A DNA stretch of 64,000 bases, taken from the NCBI GenBank assembly GCA_949126835.1, contig OX421496.1, forward strand, positions 15,332,844 to 15,396,843. Reading direction: 5' to 3'. The notes beneath the pieces are model-generated. The model searched no databases and was not told where the DNA came from. It was given only the letters and a program-made list of their open reading frames with translations. Position numbers and translations under genes: made by a program. Positions within the stretch are counted from its first letter, which is position 1; every line of letters begins with the position of its first letter. This stretch comes from Anisus vortex (taxonomy: Eukaryota > Mollusca > Gastropoda > Planorbidae). Below, in pieces: positions 1-12,300 of this stretch.

Positions 1-2
1 GT

Positions 3-1091
3 GTGGACTACCGTAAGGTAAACAAAGTGACAAAAACTGATTCCTATCCAATACCAAGAATCGACGATCTAATAGATCAAGTGAGTAATGCTAAGTTTGT
101 GACGAAAATTGACCTATTGACGGCGTATTTTCAGATTCCCCTGACGGAGAGGTCTCAGGAGATATCATCGTTTGTAACCCCTGACGGACTGTACAAATTT
201 AAGGTCATGCCCTTTGGTATGGTTAATGCACCCTCTACTTTTCAACGGTTAATAAATACCATTACTCAGGACATTCCTAAATGTCATGCATACCTCGATG
301 ATATTGTTGTCTTTAGTGACGATTTTAAATCTCATTTGGATCAACTACATTTGTTATTTACGAAATTGACTCATGCTAATCTCACCATTAATTTGACTAA
401 GAGTCAGTTCTGCCATGCAACCATCGAGTATCTAGGTCACATAGTGGGAAATGGTTTGGTAAAACCATTAAATGCAAAGGTTAAGGCTATTCGTGAGTTC
501 CCTGTTCCTGAAACCTGTAAACAACTCCGTAGTTTTCTCGGGATGGCGGGGTACTACCGTCGGTTCTGTCAAAATTTCTCAACCATTGCATGTCCATTAA
601 CAAATCTATTAAAGAAGAATTGCACTTTCAAATGGTCTAATGAATGCCACCAGGCCTTTGATAAATTAAAAGATGTTCTTTCTGAGGCACCTGTATTAGT
701 AACACCCAATTACAATAAACCCTTTAAAATTACCGTTGACGCGTGTGATACAGGGATGGGAGCGGTCATTTCCCAAAAGGGTGATGATTCACTGGAACAC
801 CCGATTAGTTTTTACTCTCAAAAATTTGATAAGCATCAAAGAAACTATAGTGTGATAGAAAAGGAACTTTTAGGATTAATCCTGGCATTGAAACATTTTG
901 ATTTTTATATCAATGGTTCTCCATATCCAATTGATATTTTAACTGATCATAACCCTTTAGTTTTCCTTTCCAGGGTTAAACAGAACCAAAGAATTATTCG
1001 CTGGAGCTTATTCCTCCAAGCATATAATTTAAATGTGTTATATTTACCAGGTAAACAAAATGTGGTCGCTGAGACGTTGTCGCACATGTAA
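3..1091 (+). CDS. gypsy-type reverse transcriptase-RNase H (partial pol)
   Basis: The protein copies retrotransposon RNA into DNA and degrades the RNA strand. The frame is open from the window edge for 362 residues, so the true N-terminus lies outside. Visible motifs are DYRKVN, KIDLLTAYFQIPL (motif A, catalytic Asp), the MPFGMVNAPSTFQ block and YLDDIVVFSDD (catalytic YxDD, about residues 97-107). The thumb and connection carry LRSFLGMAGYYRRF. RNase H begins at VDACDTGMGAV and includes a YSVIEKELL block and LTDHNPL. The C-terminus NVVAETLSHM is close to the usual family end of RNase H (NVVADALSR), and a stop codon follows at once where integrase is expected. Confidence 0.9.
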   Translation: MDYRKVNKVTKTDSYPIPRIDDLIDQVSNAKFVTKIDLLTAYFQIPLTERSQEISSFVTPDGLYKFKVMPFGMVNAPSTFQRLINTITQDIPKCHAYLDDIVVFSDDFKSHLDQLHLLFTKLTHANLTINLTKSQFCHATIEYLGHIVGNGLVKPLNAKVKAIREFPVPETCKQLRSFLGMAGYYRRFCQNFSTIACPLTNLLKKNCTFKWSNECHQAFDKLKDVLSEAPVLVTPNYNKPFKITVDACDTGMGAVISQKGDDSLEHPISFYSQKFDKHQRNYSVIEKELLGLILALKHFDFYINGSPYPIDILTDHNPLVFLSRVKQNQRIIRWSLFLQAYNLNVLYLPGKQNVVAETLSHM

Positions 1092-1941
1092 CTGGTAAAC
1101 CAGAAGATAAAGTCAGTTTCTCATGAAATGTTTTTCTTTTATGTCATTCATTGTATTGATTAACATTTATATTATTGTAAATATGACAATAAATAAACTA
1201 TGTTTTGAAATATTGCAATATGAAACATTACAGAACAAAACTTCAAATTCTACTAGAAACAATCATACGTTGTAAGGTAAAAGGTAACTATTGCATACAT
1301 CAGTTGCACACACACACCGGTATTTAACTTGAATACATCCACACTTGTGTTTGTTCAATTGATTATTGATGTGTTTTGCAAATTGTTTGTTTCTATGTCG
1401 TCATGTTATAATTTGGATGTCTTATTTTATGCTATGTAAAAGCTAAATCAGCTGAGATTATAACATTTTATTTTTAAATATTCTTGATGTCATAATTGAG
1501 ACATCATAATAATAATATAATAACTGAAAATCATTAGTTAATGATACAGTGATCGGTTATAAATAAATTAAATTTTCTAAAGAATTATCTATCAATTATT
1601 AATCGGTTCCACTTATTTGGGTAATTCATATCAATTCTGTGGGAATTGGTTATTGGTGGTAATAGTTTTATGGTCAACGTTGTACACACAATAATTAAAT
1701 TGTAAATATTAATTGATAAATAAATATTTAATTAATAATCATTGATACGATAATGTGATAAGGGATTCCATAATAGCGACTTTGTTATTAAGGGGATATG
1801 TAATATATGGTTCATTTTAATCTTTAAAAGATTGTCCAATAGTCAATTAAATCTTACGAATAGTTTGGGAATTCGGTTCATTTTATGGGTACTCTACAAA
1901 GAATTCCATACTTAACGCTGTCTGTAATTCCTTTGTGTCTT
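1092..1941. other. AT-rich non-coding spacer between RNase H and LTR
   Basis: This takes the place of integrase plus 3' spacer in a complete gypsy element. No open frame, zinc-binding motif or tandem repeat is visible. Confidence 0.5.
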
Positions 1942-1950
1942 AAGGGGGGG
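1942..1950 (+). promoter_or_regulatory. polypurine tract (plus-strand primer site)
   Basis: AAGGGGGGG lies just upstream of a TGTTACGAG sequence, the usual arrangement of polypurine tract and 3' LTR start in gypsy elements. Four bases, CGAG, separate the tract from the TG. Confidence 0.65.
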
Positions 1951-1954
1951 CGAG

Positions 1955-2408
1955 TGTTACGAGTAGATTTATTTCCATATTATATTGGTTTTGTTATTAT
2001 TAACTAAAGTTAAAATGAAATAATCTTAAACCCGAAATGTTTCCGTGTTAGGAATAAAACATGCATATGTCTAGACACTACGTCATAGCTAGAAAAATAC
2101 GTCATATGCACGAGGGTGGAATACCGTTTAGTTTAGTTCTAGTTTGGGCGCTAATGTGTGAGGACTGTTTTTGACCACTTTCTTAAAGATAGGATTACAG
2201 CTTAACTCATTATAGAAGAATCTCAACTGATTAAGTTTCATTATATAATACTGGTACATGTATTCTGTGGTATTGTTATATTTTATCATCTCAACTTGTT
2301 GGAATAAAATTGTGTTCAATTTCAAACAGGATTGTGGATTTCCTATATATTAAGGTACAGTTTATCTAAATCACTTTATACACAAAAGATTCATATCGTG
2401 ACGAGTCA
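1955..2408 (+). repeat. candidate 3' LTR
   Basis: It starts TGTTACGAG after the polypurine tract, contains an AATAAA at 2303-2308 that could be the polyadenylation signal, and may end near GACGAGTCA at 2408, giving TG...CA termini. The 5' LTR is outside the window, so the right end cannot be confirmed. Confidence 0.5.
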
Positions 2409-2551
2409 AATAAACATCAAAACTAATTCAATAACATCAATATAAATTCTTATACAACCTTGTGAGATCCAAGATGGATATGAATCAAAATAATATATAA
2501 TAATACATTACTAAAAATATCATCTAACGTCAGTAGCTGATTTCGCACGTG

Positions 2552-3270
2552 ACACTATCTACATGTTGAAATAAGTATTGTAACTAAACTATCTACATGT
2601 TGAAATAAGTATTGTAACTAAACTATCTACATGTTGAAATAAGTATTGTAACTAAACTATCTACATGTTGAAATAAGTATTGTAACTTAACTATCTACAT
2701 GTTGAAAAAGTATTGTAACTAAACTATCTACATGTTGAAATATGTATTGTAACTAAACTATCTACATGTTGAAATACGTATTGTAACTAAACTATCTACA
2801 TGTTGAAATAAGTATTGTAACTAAACTATCTACATGTTGAAATAAGTATTGTAACTAAACTATCTACATGTTGAAATAAGTATTGTAACTAAACTATCTA
2901 CATGTTGAAATAAGTATTGTAACTAAACTATCTACATGTTGAAATAAGTATTGTAACTAAACTATCTACATGTTGAAATAAGTATTGTAACTAAACTATC
3001 TACATGTTGAAATAAGTATTGTAACTAAACTATCTACATGTTGAAATGAGTATTGTAACTAAACTATCTACATGTTGAAATAAGTATTGTAACTAAACTA
3101 TCTACATGTTGAAATAAGTATTGTAACTAAACTATCTACATGTTGAAATAAGTATTGTAACTAATCTATCTACATGTTGAAATAAGTATTGTAACTAAAC
3201 TATCTACATGTTGAAATAAGTATTGTAACTAAACTATCTACATGTTGAAATAAGTATTGTAACTATCTAC
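2552..3270. repeat. 34-bp minisatellite, about 21 copies
   Basis: The unit reads AACTATCTACATGTTGAAAT followed by AAGTATTGTAACTA. Copies are nearly identical. Single changes appear near 2700 (AAATAAG to AAAAAG, one base lost), 2752 (TATG), 2776 (TACG), 3048 (ATGAG) and 3165 (TAATC). Such homogeneity suggests recent expansion. The array lies between the gypsy LTR and the last CENP-P-like exon in the window. No coding potential is seen. Confidence 0.95.
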
Positions 3271-3397
3271 CTACAATTACAAAAAATAATGTTTATTAAA
3301 TACCGCATTTACTAATGAAAACTAATTTTTTAAATATTGTAAAAAAAAAAACAACTCAAAAATGTTTAAGAAACAATGTAATGAATCTATCTCTCAC

Positions 3398-6300
3398 CAG
3401 AGTTTCTTGTAGCCTGTATGTTACGAGAACTTTTCTATCCAAGATTTGTAGCTCCAGGTGAAACTGTTTAAGACACTGATTTTCATCTTTTTATTTAGGA
3501 AAGATAACAATATACTGTTAAATTGTAACCAGGCAGTAAGACATATATGTATTATAAAAATGAATTTAAAAAGTATTCCCCATGCAGTCCTTTTTGGTCA
3601 TGTTTAAATTGGCTAATTTGTCGCCTTCACTTTCCTCAAGTATCTGGTACCCATGAGCATTGGATGGACTTAGGGTTTATAATAGAGGCATTTAAAATGG
3701 ACCACACATAGTTGCTAGACCATTGAACCGTTTACTCCTACTTCGTAAAACAAATGTTAATTTATTATGCATGTACAATGTAGACTTCATTGCATATGGG
3801 CTCTAAAAAAAAAGCAATGTCTCTGATATTTAACATTTAACAATAAAACTTTCATCAATAATTCCCTAATAAGCCTAAGTTTTATAGGCTTTTCCACAAA
3901 TGCAGCTACTACCGACAAAACTTCTGATACTTTTGTCTATATGGTTCAGCAATAAATATGTATATAATATTACTTCTAATGATGGAGACTGTGGTGCACA
4001 TGAGAGCAATAAAATGTTAAAACTAACATTTTTTTCACTGTTTTCTTTCCAATATTTAAATAAAAATGGAGCTGACTGGAAAATGTGAACATTTATTGCA
4101 AAATTTTTTATTTCAGCAGGAAAAAAAACAGAATTTGGTAGGTAAAAAAATGGACTTTGGCACAAAAAACACATCCGAAAAATCACTGCTGTAGCCAATA
4201 TTGCTTTGCATACTAAACTGTAGTAAATGATAAATTGTAGCTTTTTTTTCATTTCGATTTTACATATATTAAATAACTGGGTGGGAGTTTTCATTTTATT
4301 TTGAGAGATAGATTACTTATTAAAAATAACACCAATATAAATAAGAATTTTGATCAAACTGTTGGAGATAAAATCTTAAAATAGAAATCAATATCTCCTT
4401 ACCAATTTCAATGACATGGCGTTCCACATTGACAATCATTACTCCTGTCAGTCTTGCAGTTTCTGATAGCTAATGAAATAAAGTAGACTAAATGTCAAAG
4501 CTTTTTTTTTTAGGAATGTGCAATTTCAATTCAGAATAATTTAGAAGTCTTAAAACTTGTACAAATACACACATAAATCAAGTCATATTTATTGAGAATG
4601 CAATATGTATCTCAGATCTCCATTAAATGTAAAAAAAAATAGGATAAACTTAATGTAATTGATTATTTACTTTATATTTTACCTTCTGTGTATAGTTATC
4701 AATGTCTCTTAACAGTAGGCTGGCCATTTCATCACTATTCAAGTCATCTGTACTGTTAGAGAAGAGTTTTAAAAAAATTAATACACTATTTCATGAACTC
4801 TATACTTAAACACATATTATGATATAAGACTTAGAAGTAATTTATGCCATTCAGGCCACATAGTATGGCAGACCTGCCTAGGCTACTTAAAAACTCTGTA
4901 CAACTTGCCATCTTGTAATTTTTAGCAAGAATGCAGCTTTCTTTCTGTTCAAACAATTCCAGAAACCCTAGTCTTTGTGGAAAAAACTGGTTTGTTATAG
5001 ATTTGATCTATTTTAACCGGTAGCCTATATATTATAAAGTTGAATGTATAAGTATATGTCAGTTATAAAGTTACTTTAGTAGAAGGTAGGCCTATGTGCC
5101 CATTGTCATTCACAAGCCACTTGTACAAGCTTTTTGTTTATTAAGGGAAATAAAAGAAATAAATAAAAGAATGTGCCTCATATTTTACTTTTTTTATATT
5201 TTAATTCTATGTGTCTGCTAATACTCTATACTGAGTCTATACTTTAAACTTTAGGGGTAAGAATACATGTGCTGATACTTTTCTGTAAAAAAAAAATTCA
5301 CACGGTTTTAACGGGTGGATAACGCCAAAAAATATTTACACGGTTCCTCTGCGCATGCGCAATGATCCGCACGGTCTAAACGTGTGGATAACGCCGAAAA
5401 ATATCCACACGGTTCCTCGGCGCATGCGCAATGATCCGCACGGTTTTAGACGTGAGAATAACGCTGATCAATATTTGCAAGGTTATGACCATGATAATAA
5501 TGCAGGCCATTATCCGCACGCCATGTCTAAGCAATGTTTCCAAAACTACGATCAACCGATCGACTTATTTCATGAAATGTCTGTAGGCCTATTGACCGGT
5601 TGTTTTATATAAATTTTTGATTAGATTATGTTTGCTGTACTCACGATTGAAATTATTTTTTAAAGAAAGTTTCCAAATTAGGGTGAATATTTAGTTAACT
5701 TTAATGTTTTAAAATTTAAAGATATGCATTCTGAAGAAGTTAAAAAGCAGTGTAACCCCTGGAATAGGAATTGTGGTGTGACTTATGCGCGGGTCAATGA
5801 TAACAGACAAACAAATCTCACTCTAGGGCGCGACTTGTACTCTTGTATATTATTATATTATGTAGGCCTATTCTAAATGAAATTAAATATACCATTGAAT
5901 TTAGCTTGGTTTCATTAAAACAAATCTTAATTATATTATTACTGTATCCTGTGTAAGTTATATTTAAAATCTCTCACAAAAGCGTCACATTTTAAGGGAA
6001 TAATAATTTCATTTTTGACAGCCTTCAACTTTTTAAATAATTAAGTCCCAACTTCTAAATTTATTGCCTAGATAAACAATACATAGAACAAACTCATTTT
6101 ATTTCAAGTATGTCACTTTTGTTAAAGCAAATATTTATTGAGACAAAAAAGAGCAAATATATTATATATATGAAATGATCAAATCAAGCATAGATAATCA
6201 ATCAAGCTACTCATATGCAAAATGTATATATCAGAAAAGAAGGAAATTTAAAACATACTGGTACTATAGTCACACTATCAGACAAAGCAAACATGTTCAA

Positions 6301-9300
6301 AAAATCAAATTATTCACACATTAAAAAAGCATAGATAATCAATCAAGCTACTCGTATGCAAAATGTATACATCAGAAAAGAAGGAAATTTAAAACACACT
6401 GGTACTATAGTCACACTATCAGACAAAGCAAACATGTTCAAAAAATCAAATTATTCACACATTAAAAAAAGCATCACAACCAGCAGGCATTACAATACCA
6501 TTTTTGGGGCTTGGAGTTGGTACGTATACCAACACAATGGTAGTGATACCACTCCAAACACCCCTCACATTCGACCATTTTAAACTCCCCATCGTCAATA
6601 TCAAAACATGAATTGCAGGTAAAAAGCTATCTCTCTTTTTTCTCTGCAATACGTGCCTGAAGGGTGACCCATGCAGATTCATCAAACATGTCTTTAATGG
6701 AAGAAAATGATATATCATTAGTTAACATTGAGGAAATACCCTCTGCTGCCTTGATATCAGCAACTGAAAATGGAGACAGACCAGTGGGGTCCACTACACA
6801 ACCAGACAAAAGCATCAGCCTCTTGGCCTCATGCGACCTAGAATTGTAAGCTTGTGGGTGTGCTTTTCTTTTACCATATCTTCTTGTAAATTACTGCTTC
6901 TGTCGAGGCCTGCCTTTTGTTTTCACGTGGGACAGTCTGACATTAGCGAATCCAAAAGGTCCAGCAGTGGAAGAGGTAGGTAGAGAGGATGAAGACAGTG
7001 GTAGAGACAGAGTGGGTAAGGCAGAAGTTTCAAGGCTTTCAACAGATTCAGAGGATGAAGACAGACGTAGAGACAGAGTGGGTAAGACAGAAGTTTTAAG
7101 GATTTCAACAGATTCAGAGGATGAAGACAGACGTAGAGACAGAGTGGGTAAGACAGAAGTTTCAAGGATTTCAACAGATTCAGAGGATGAAGACAGACGT
7201 AGAGACAGAGTGGGTAAGACAGAAGTTTCAAGGATTTCAACAGATTCAGAGGATGAAGACAGACGTAGAGACAGAGTGGGTAAGACAGAAGTTACAAGGA
7301 TTTCAACAGATTCAGAGGATGAAGACAGACGTAGAGACAGAGTGGGTAAGGCAGAAGTTTCAAGGCTTTCAACAGATTCAGAGGATGAAGACAGACGTAG
7401 AGACAGAGTGGGTAAGGCAGAAGTTTTAAGGATTTCAACAGATTCAGAGGATGAAGACAGACGTAGAGACAGAGTGGGTAAGACAGAAGTTTTAAGGATT
7501 TCAACAGATTCAGAGGATGAAGACAGACGTAGAGACAGAGTGGGTAAGACAGAAGTTTCAAGGATTTCAACAGATTCAGAGGATGAAGACAGACGTAGAG
7601 ACAGAGTGGGTAAGACAGAAGTTTCAAGGATTTCAACAGATTCAGAGGATGAAGACAGACGTAGAGACAGAGTGGGTAAGACAGAAGTTACAAGGATTTC
7701 AACAGATTCAGAGGATGAAGACAGACGTAGAGACAGAGTGGGTAAGGCAGAAGTTTCAAGGCTTTCAACAGATTCAGAGGATGAAGACAGACGTAGAGAC
7801 AGAGTGGGTAAGGCAGAAGTTTCAAGGCTTTCAACAGATTCAGAGGATGAAGACAGACGTAGAGACAGAGTGGGTAAGGCAGAAGTTTCAAGGCTTTCAA
7901 CAGATTCAGAGGATGAAGACAGACGTAGAGACAGAGTGGGTAAGGCAGAAGTATCAATTTCAAAAGACACAGAGGATATAGATGGTGGTAGAGACAGAGT
8001 GGGTAAGGCAGCATCATGGCTCTCTGCAGACTGAGAAGAAAGGGAGGAAGAAGGCTCAGGTAATTGTGAAAGGTTAATTACAGATAATGGGAGGTCAGAT
8101 TTAATAAGGGAAAAAACTTCATGTAGGTGAGATAAAGCTGTTTGGAAAGCCTGTTCACCCAATAGTGGTAAGAAGGAGTCAATGGCCTTTGTCAACTCCC
8201 TGGTTAAATGATAACTAGACTCAGGAGTGCTGGCATTTCTGGCAGGGATTAGTTGATGGGTAATATCTTGATCATTAGTGACAAACAAAGGTGGATCTAC
8301 TACAGCAGTGCTTTTAAAACGATCATTATCACAGTAATAGATAGGTAAGGAAAGATAGGCACGTAAAGCAAACACATGTCGACAAGGTAATTGAAACTTC
8401 AAGAAGATATCACAAGAACATGAATTATTGGTGCAGTCATAGGTAGAAGATCTATGTGTAGAAGAAGTTAAAAAGAAAACATCAGGAGAGGTAAGTGAGC
8501 ATTGAAAAATATAGTCAGATTTTTTAGAAAGAACAAACTGTTCAGTAACAATTCTTGCCCCAAAAGGAGTTAGATGATTCTGAATTTGATCAACAATGCT
8601 AGAATTTAGTTTTGTATTATATTTCCTAGAAATTGAATGTATGAAAGCAGATGCATTTCTCTCTTGCATGACACTCTGAGTGATAGAAAGTAGATCAGTA
8701 ATGCAAATGCTCAGAGATGTCTTTGCATTTAAAACTTTCTTGAGTTTTTGGTGGAAATTCTCAGCATGGTTGGTTGTGTTGACATGGAAAGTTGGTGCTT
8801 CCAAAAAAGAATTTGCCCATAACTGAGGACAATTCCACCAGTTGGCCTCAAAATAGCAAACAACATCTGGAGGTGAAATTTCTGCTATTCTCTCCTTCAG
8901 GAAATTAAAATGACATAAATCCTTCTGCTCAGCAAAAAGATCTAAAATACAACAAATTTGTGGAGTGGTTATTTTTTTTTGTTGAAGAGCTTTTTTTACT
9001 GCTTTAGTAGTATGGAAAGCACATAACCTGATGCTGGCAGGCAGGCATGTACGGATGGCACATATTTCTGCCATGTTTTTATCGACAAAAATACTCTTTG
9101 TCAAATGGGACGGAAAAGTAGAAACAAAAAAGGACAAACAAATAGAGAGAACAGGGTTCCTGCACCAAACTCAAATCAAAATTTCAGGAGGTTTTCAGGA
9201 GTTTTTCAGGAGAAAATCTAAAATTTCAGGAGGCGCTGCAAAACCGAATTCACTAGGTCACTAAACAATGACTCAGATACATATAAAATTAAATAAAATA

Positions 9301-12300
9301 TTTTTAAGGGCATTACAATGTGGAAGCTAAATATGTACCATTAAGCTATGTTCCTTATATAGAGTCCTTTAACTGTCTTTAGAAATCTTATAATTTTTTT
9401 TTTAAAGTACAAATAAAAGAAATTTGGTTCATGAAAATAAAAGGAGGGGGGGGGGAGACAGAGAATGGAAATATAGTGTCCTGTATAGGGGCATCTGTAA
9501 CATATAAAGTGTTACATTAACAAGTATAGAGAAAATATTTATATGGGCCTACATTGAAAAGTATATAGAAAGCTTACAGATTTACAAGTTTAAAAAAACT
9601 ATCACTTTGAAAAGAAAAAAAATGCTATTGTAAAGGACATGTAGATAATCCAATTTGATTACTTTCAAATCATTAGGATCATTTACCCTTTTAAAATCCT
9701 GCTACAAAAATAAAACCTTGCAGCAGCCATGTGTAGTTAGGTAAGGAGGGGCTAATAGTGCAAGGGGGAAATAGTCCACAGTGGGGGAGTAGCTGATTCT
9801 GAATTGGTGCATATAATATCTCCCTAAACTACCGTATTAAAAAAAAAACACAACACATGTGGATAAGTTGCATCCTGACTTTTTGGGGGGGGGGGGTTAT
9901 ACTGCCTTTTAACTTCTCAAAAGTTCATACCATTTGAACTTAAAGGTTCCTAAATATTCACCCTAATTTGGAAACTTTCCTTAAAAAAAATGGTTTCAAT
10001 CATGCATAAAAGACAAACACAGCGCTTCACTTATTTAAAACAACCGATCAATACAGCCATTAGTCATAAGGCAAAGTAATGTATCTGTTTCTACATCTAA
10101 GTCACTGTCCATACTCACGTTCCTATCCCTATAGTAGGCTAACACTATAGTGGGTAGACACAAAAAAAAGTCTTTTGAAGTAGGCCTGCCTATGCTTTCT
10201 AGACAGAACGGCGCCGGTTTTGATGACACGGTTTTGATGACACGCTATACAAGTGCCCTAGCCTAATTACCATTAACATTCTTTGTAATGATTTCTAGTC
10301 AGATATATTCAGCATTGAGTGCATTTGATCAATGTATTGGTGAATAAAATGACTTAGATCTAGACTTCTAGATTAGGCCCAGTCTTTAGACTGATAAACT
10401 GATAGACCTAGGGCTAGGGCCACACTGGCTAGGCCTATGCCTAGACCCAAAATCGTCTGCCTACATTTCCCACATTGATAAAAAAAAAACACATTGTAGG
10501 CCTACCCATACGATATAATAATTAGTAAAACCATGTAGGGCCTACAACTACACCTTTAAAAAGTTGATAATGACATCGGCGCCAATCGGCGTAGGCCTAC
10601 ATCGCTAACAATTCCTCTAGTAGGGCTAGCTAAATAGTCCTACTGGAATTTTTACCATAATATGATATAAGATAGCGTCTTAAACGTCATCGTTTTCTTT
10701 TTAACTAATAAAAAGACCTATTTCTGTGTATTTTGATATAAATATATTTCAAAATAAATCAATTTGGCAAAATATGTCGGTTCGCTGACCCCAAGTAGAC
10801 TAGTAGGCACCGCTAGCGTAATCAGGCATTCTCAACATTGATCGCGAAAATAGGCACCTAACTAGTTCTGGTAATTACCCGCGCCGGTCGGCAAATTTGT
10901 CGCCTCGAGAGACCCGCGTCCTCTATGACTATGAACAACTGTAAAGCAAAAAAAATAACATTCCTTGCACGAGTTCGCTCGGGTCGACTCGCGCGTGCGA
11001 TTTTCCGAAACCCGCCGCCTCTATAAACGCTAGCTAAGTCCTTATCATTATCTAATCTAGCAGACAACAAACTGTGGGAGAGGGAGCGAAAGAGGAGGAA
11101 GAGCTGTATGTATACCATCTTTACCGTCACAAAGCGAGAAGGGATAGGCTTGGCGTAGAAAGCATTATAAGCGAACAAAGCGGGAGGTGGGGCTGTTGAA
11201 ATAGGGACACGTGTTGGAGAAAGAAAAAATAGGGGTCAGCTCAATTTTTCAGGACATTTCAGGAGATTATTTCAAATTTCAGGAGGTTTTCAGGAGTTTT
11301 TGCACTTTTTTGCAATTTCAGGAGGATTTCAGGACATCCTGAAATTTCAGGAGGCCGCGGGAACCCTGAGAGAATATCAGAATCCTCTGAAGACAGTAGT
11401 GCATGAAATACTGGCCTGCCTTGCCCATTGCTATCTATTACAAGTATATTTAAGAGAGGGTAGTTGTTGCTAATGACCTTATAAGTACTGTCCATTACGA
11501 GGACTTCAGGATAATGATTGACAGTTTGTAACATGTCTTTTGTCATAAATGACACATACTTAAATTCACCTGCCTCATTCGTTCCAAACCTAAATACTCC
11601 CCCCTCAGCCTGCAACTTGAGTAGAACATCTTCCACCTTCTGGGACTCTCCCTGGCTGTCTTGGTTCTTAATTTTTTTTCTCCAGTTATGAATGTCCTGG
11701 CTGAAAATTTGAACTCCTTCTTCCTGTAGCACCAGGTCCTTGATGTCCCTGACAGGAACAGATTTAATTGATAGGTGTGCCTTAAGCGGGCTAGTCATCT
11801 GTGCCTTCCTGTTCTCAGGATAGAGTCTCGAAACCTTAAACAAGAATATTTTTTTCACTATTATTACTTTTAAAGTGCTTATGGCAGGTTTCACAATAAG
11901 GTTTTAGAAAGTTCCCTTTTTAAACCAAATTTTTATTTTAAGCTTTGTCACTGTATTATATATCATTTTAAAGCCTAGAAACTGAGGAATCTGAATATGA
12001 AGGTTAGAAAGTCAGCCGACTTTCCAATGTTTTATAATTAATAATTTTAAGATCGGGAAATTCCGTCTGGCACAGTTTAGCCGGCGCAAAAAAATACACG
12101 AGACTAAACAGCTGCAAAATATTATAAAAACGTACAATATTGTGTTTTTTTTATATTTTTATGAAAAATAAACTTATAATACTTGAAATATCATCATTTG
12201 TGTTGTGTTTTGTTATTAATTTCACTAATAAACTAATAATTTGGCATCCTTAGGTCATTAGGCCTAGGATATGTGGTACCGGAAAAATAAACAACATGGC

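Larger units (their letters stand above)
1..2408 (+). mobile_element. Ty3/gypsy LTR retrotransposon, 3' part, integrase missing
   Basis: The element enters from the left edge with reverse transcriptase and RNase H coding sequence, runs through about 850 bp of AT-rich non-coding DNA, then has a polypurine tract and the start of a 3' LTR. A normal gypsy pol continues from RNase H into integrase; here the frame stops right after RNase H and I find no HHCC or DDE integrase sequence before the LTR. I infer an internal deletion or a non-autonomous derivative. The right boundary is an estimate. Confidence 0.8.

Noticed and set aside
3610..3690. Possible extra CENP-P exon on the minus strand (VHPMLMGTRYLRK)
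   Set aside because: Phase could fit, but the donor AAA|GTGAAG is weak and the peptide has no likeness to the family; the exon at 4071-4028 fits better.
3875..4294. Minus-strand frame of 139 codons
   Set aside because: It overlaps the small exon 4 candidate of the CENP-P-like gene and intron DNA. The peptide shows no motif and its composition follows AT-rich random sequence.
6967..8034. Plus-strand frame of 355 codons rich in Asp, Glu and Arg
   Set aside because: It is the antisense of the Ser/Leu-rich repeats of the MULE transposase. The minus frame carries the SWIM finger and catalytic motifs, so the plus frame is most likely a by-product of the 66-bp period.
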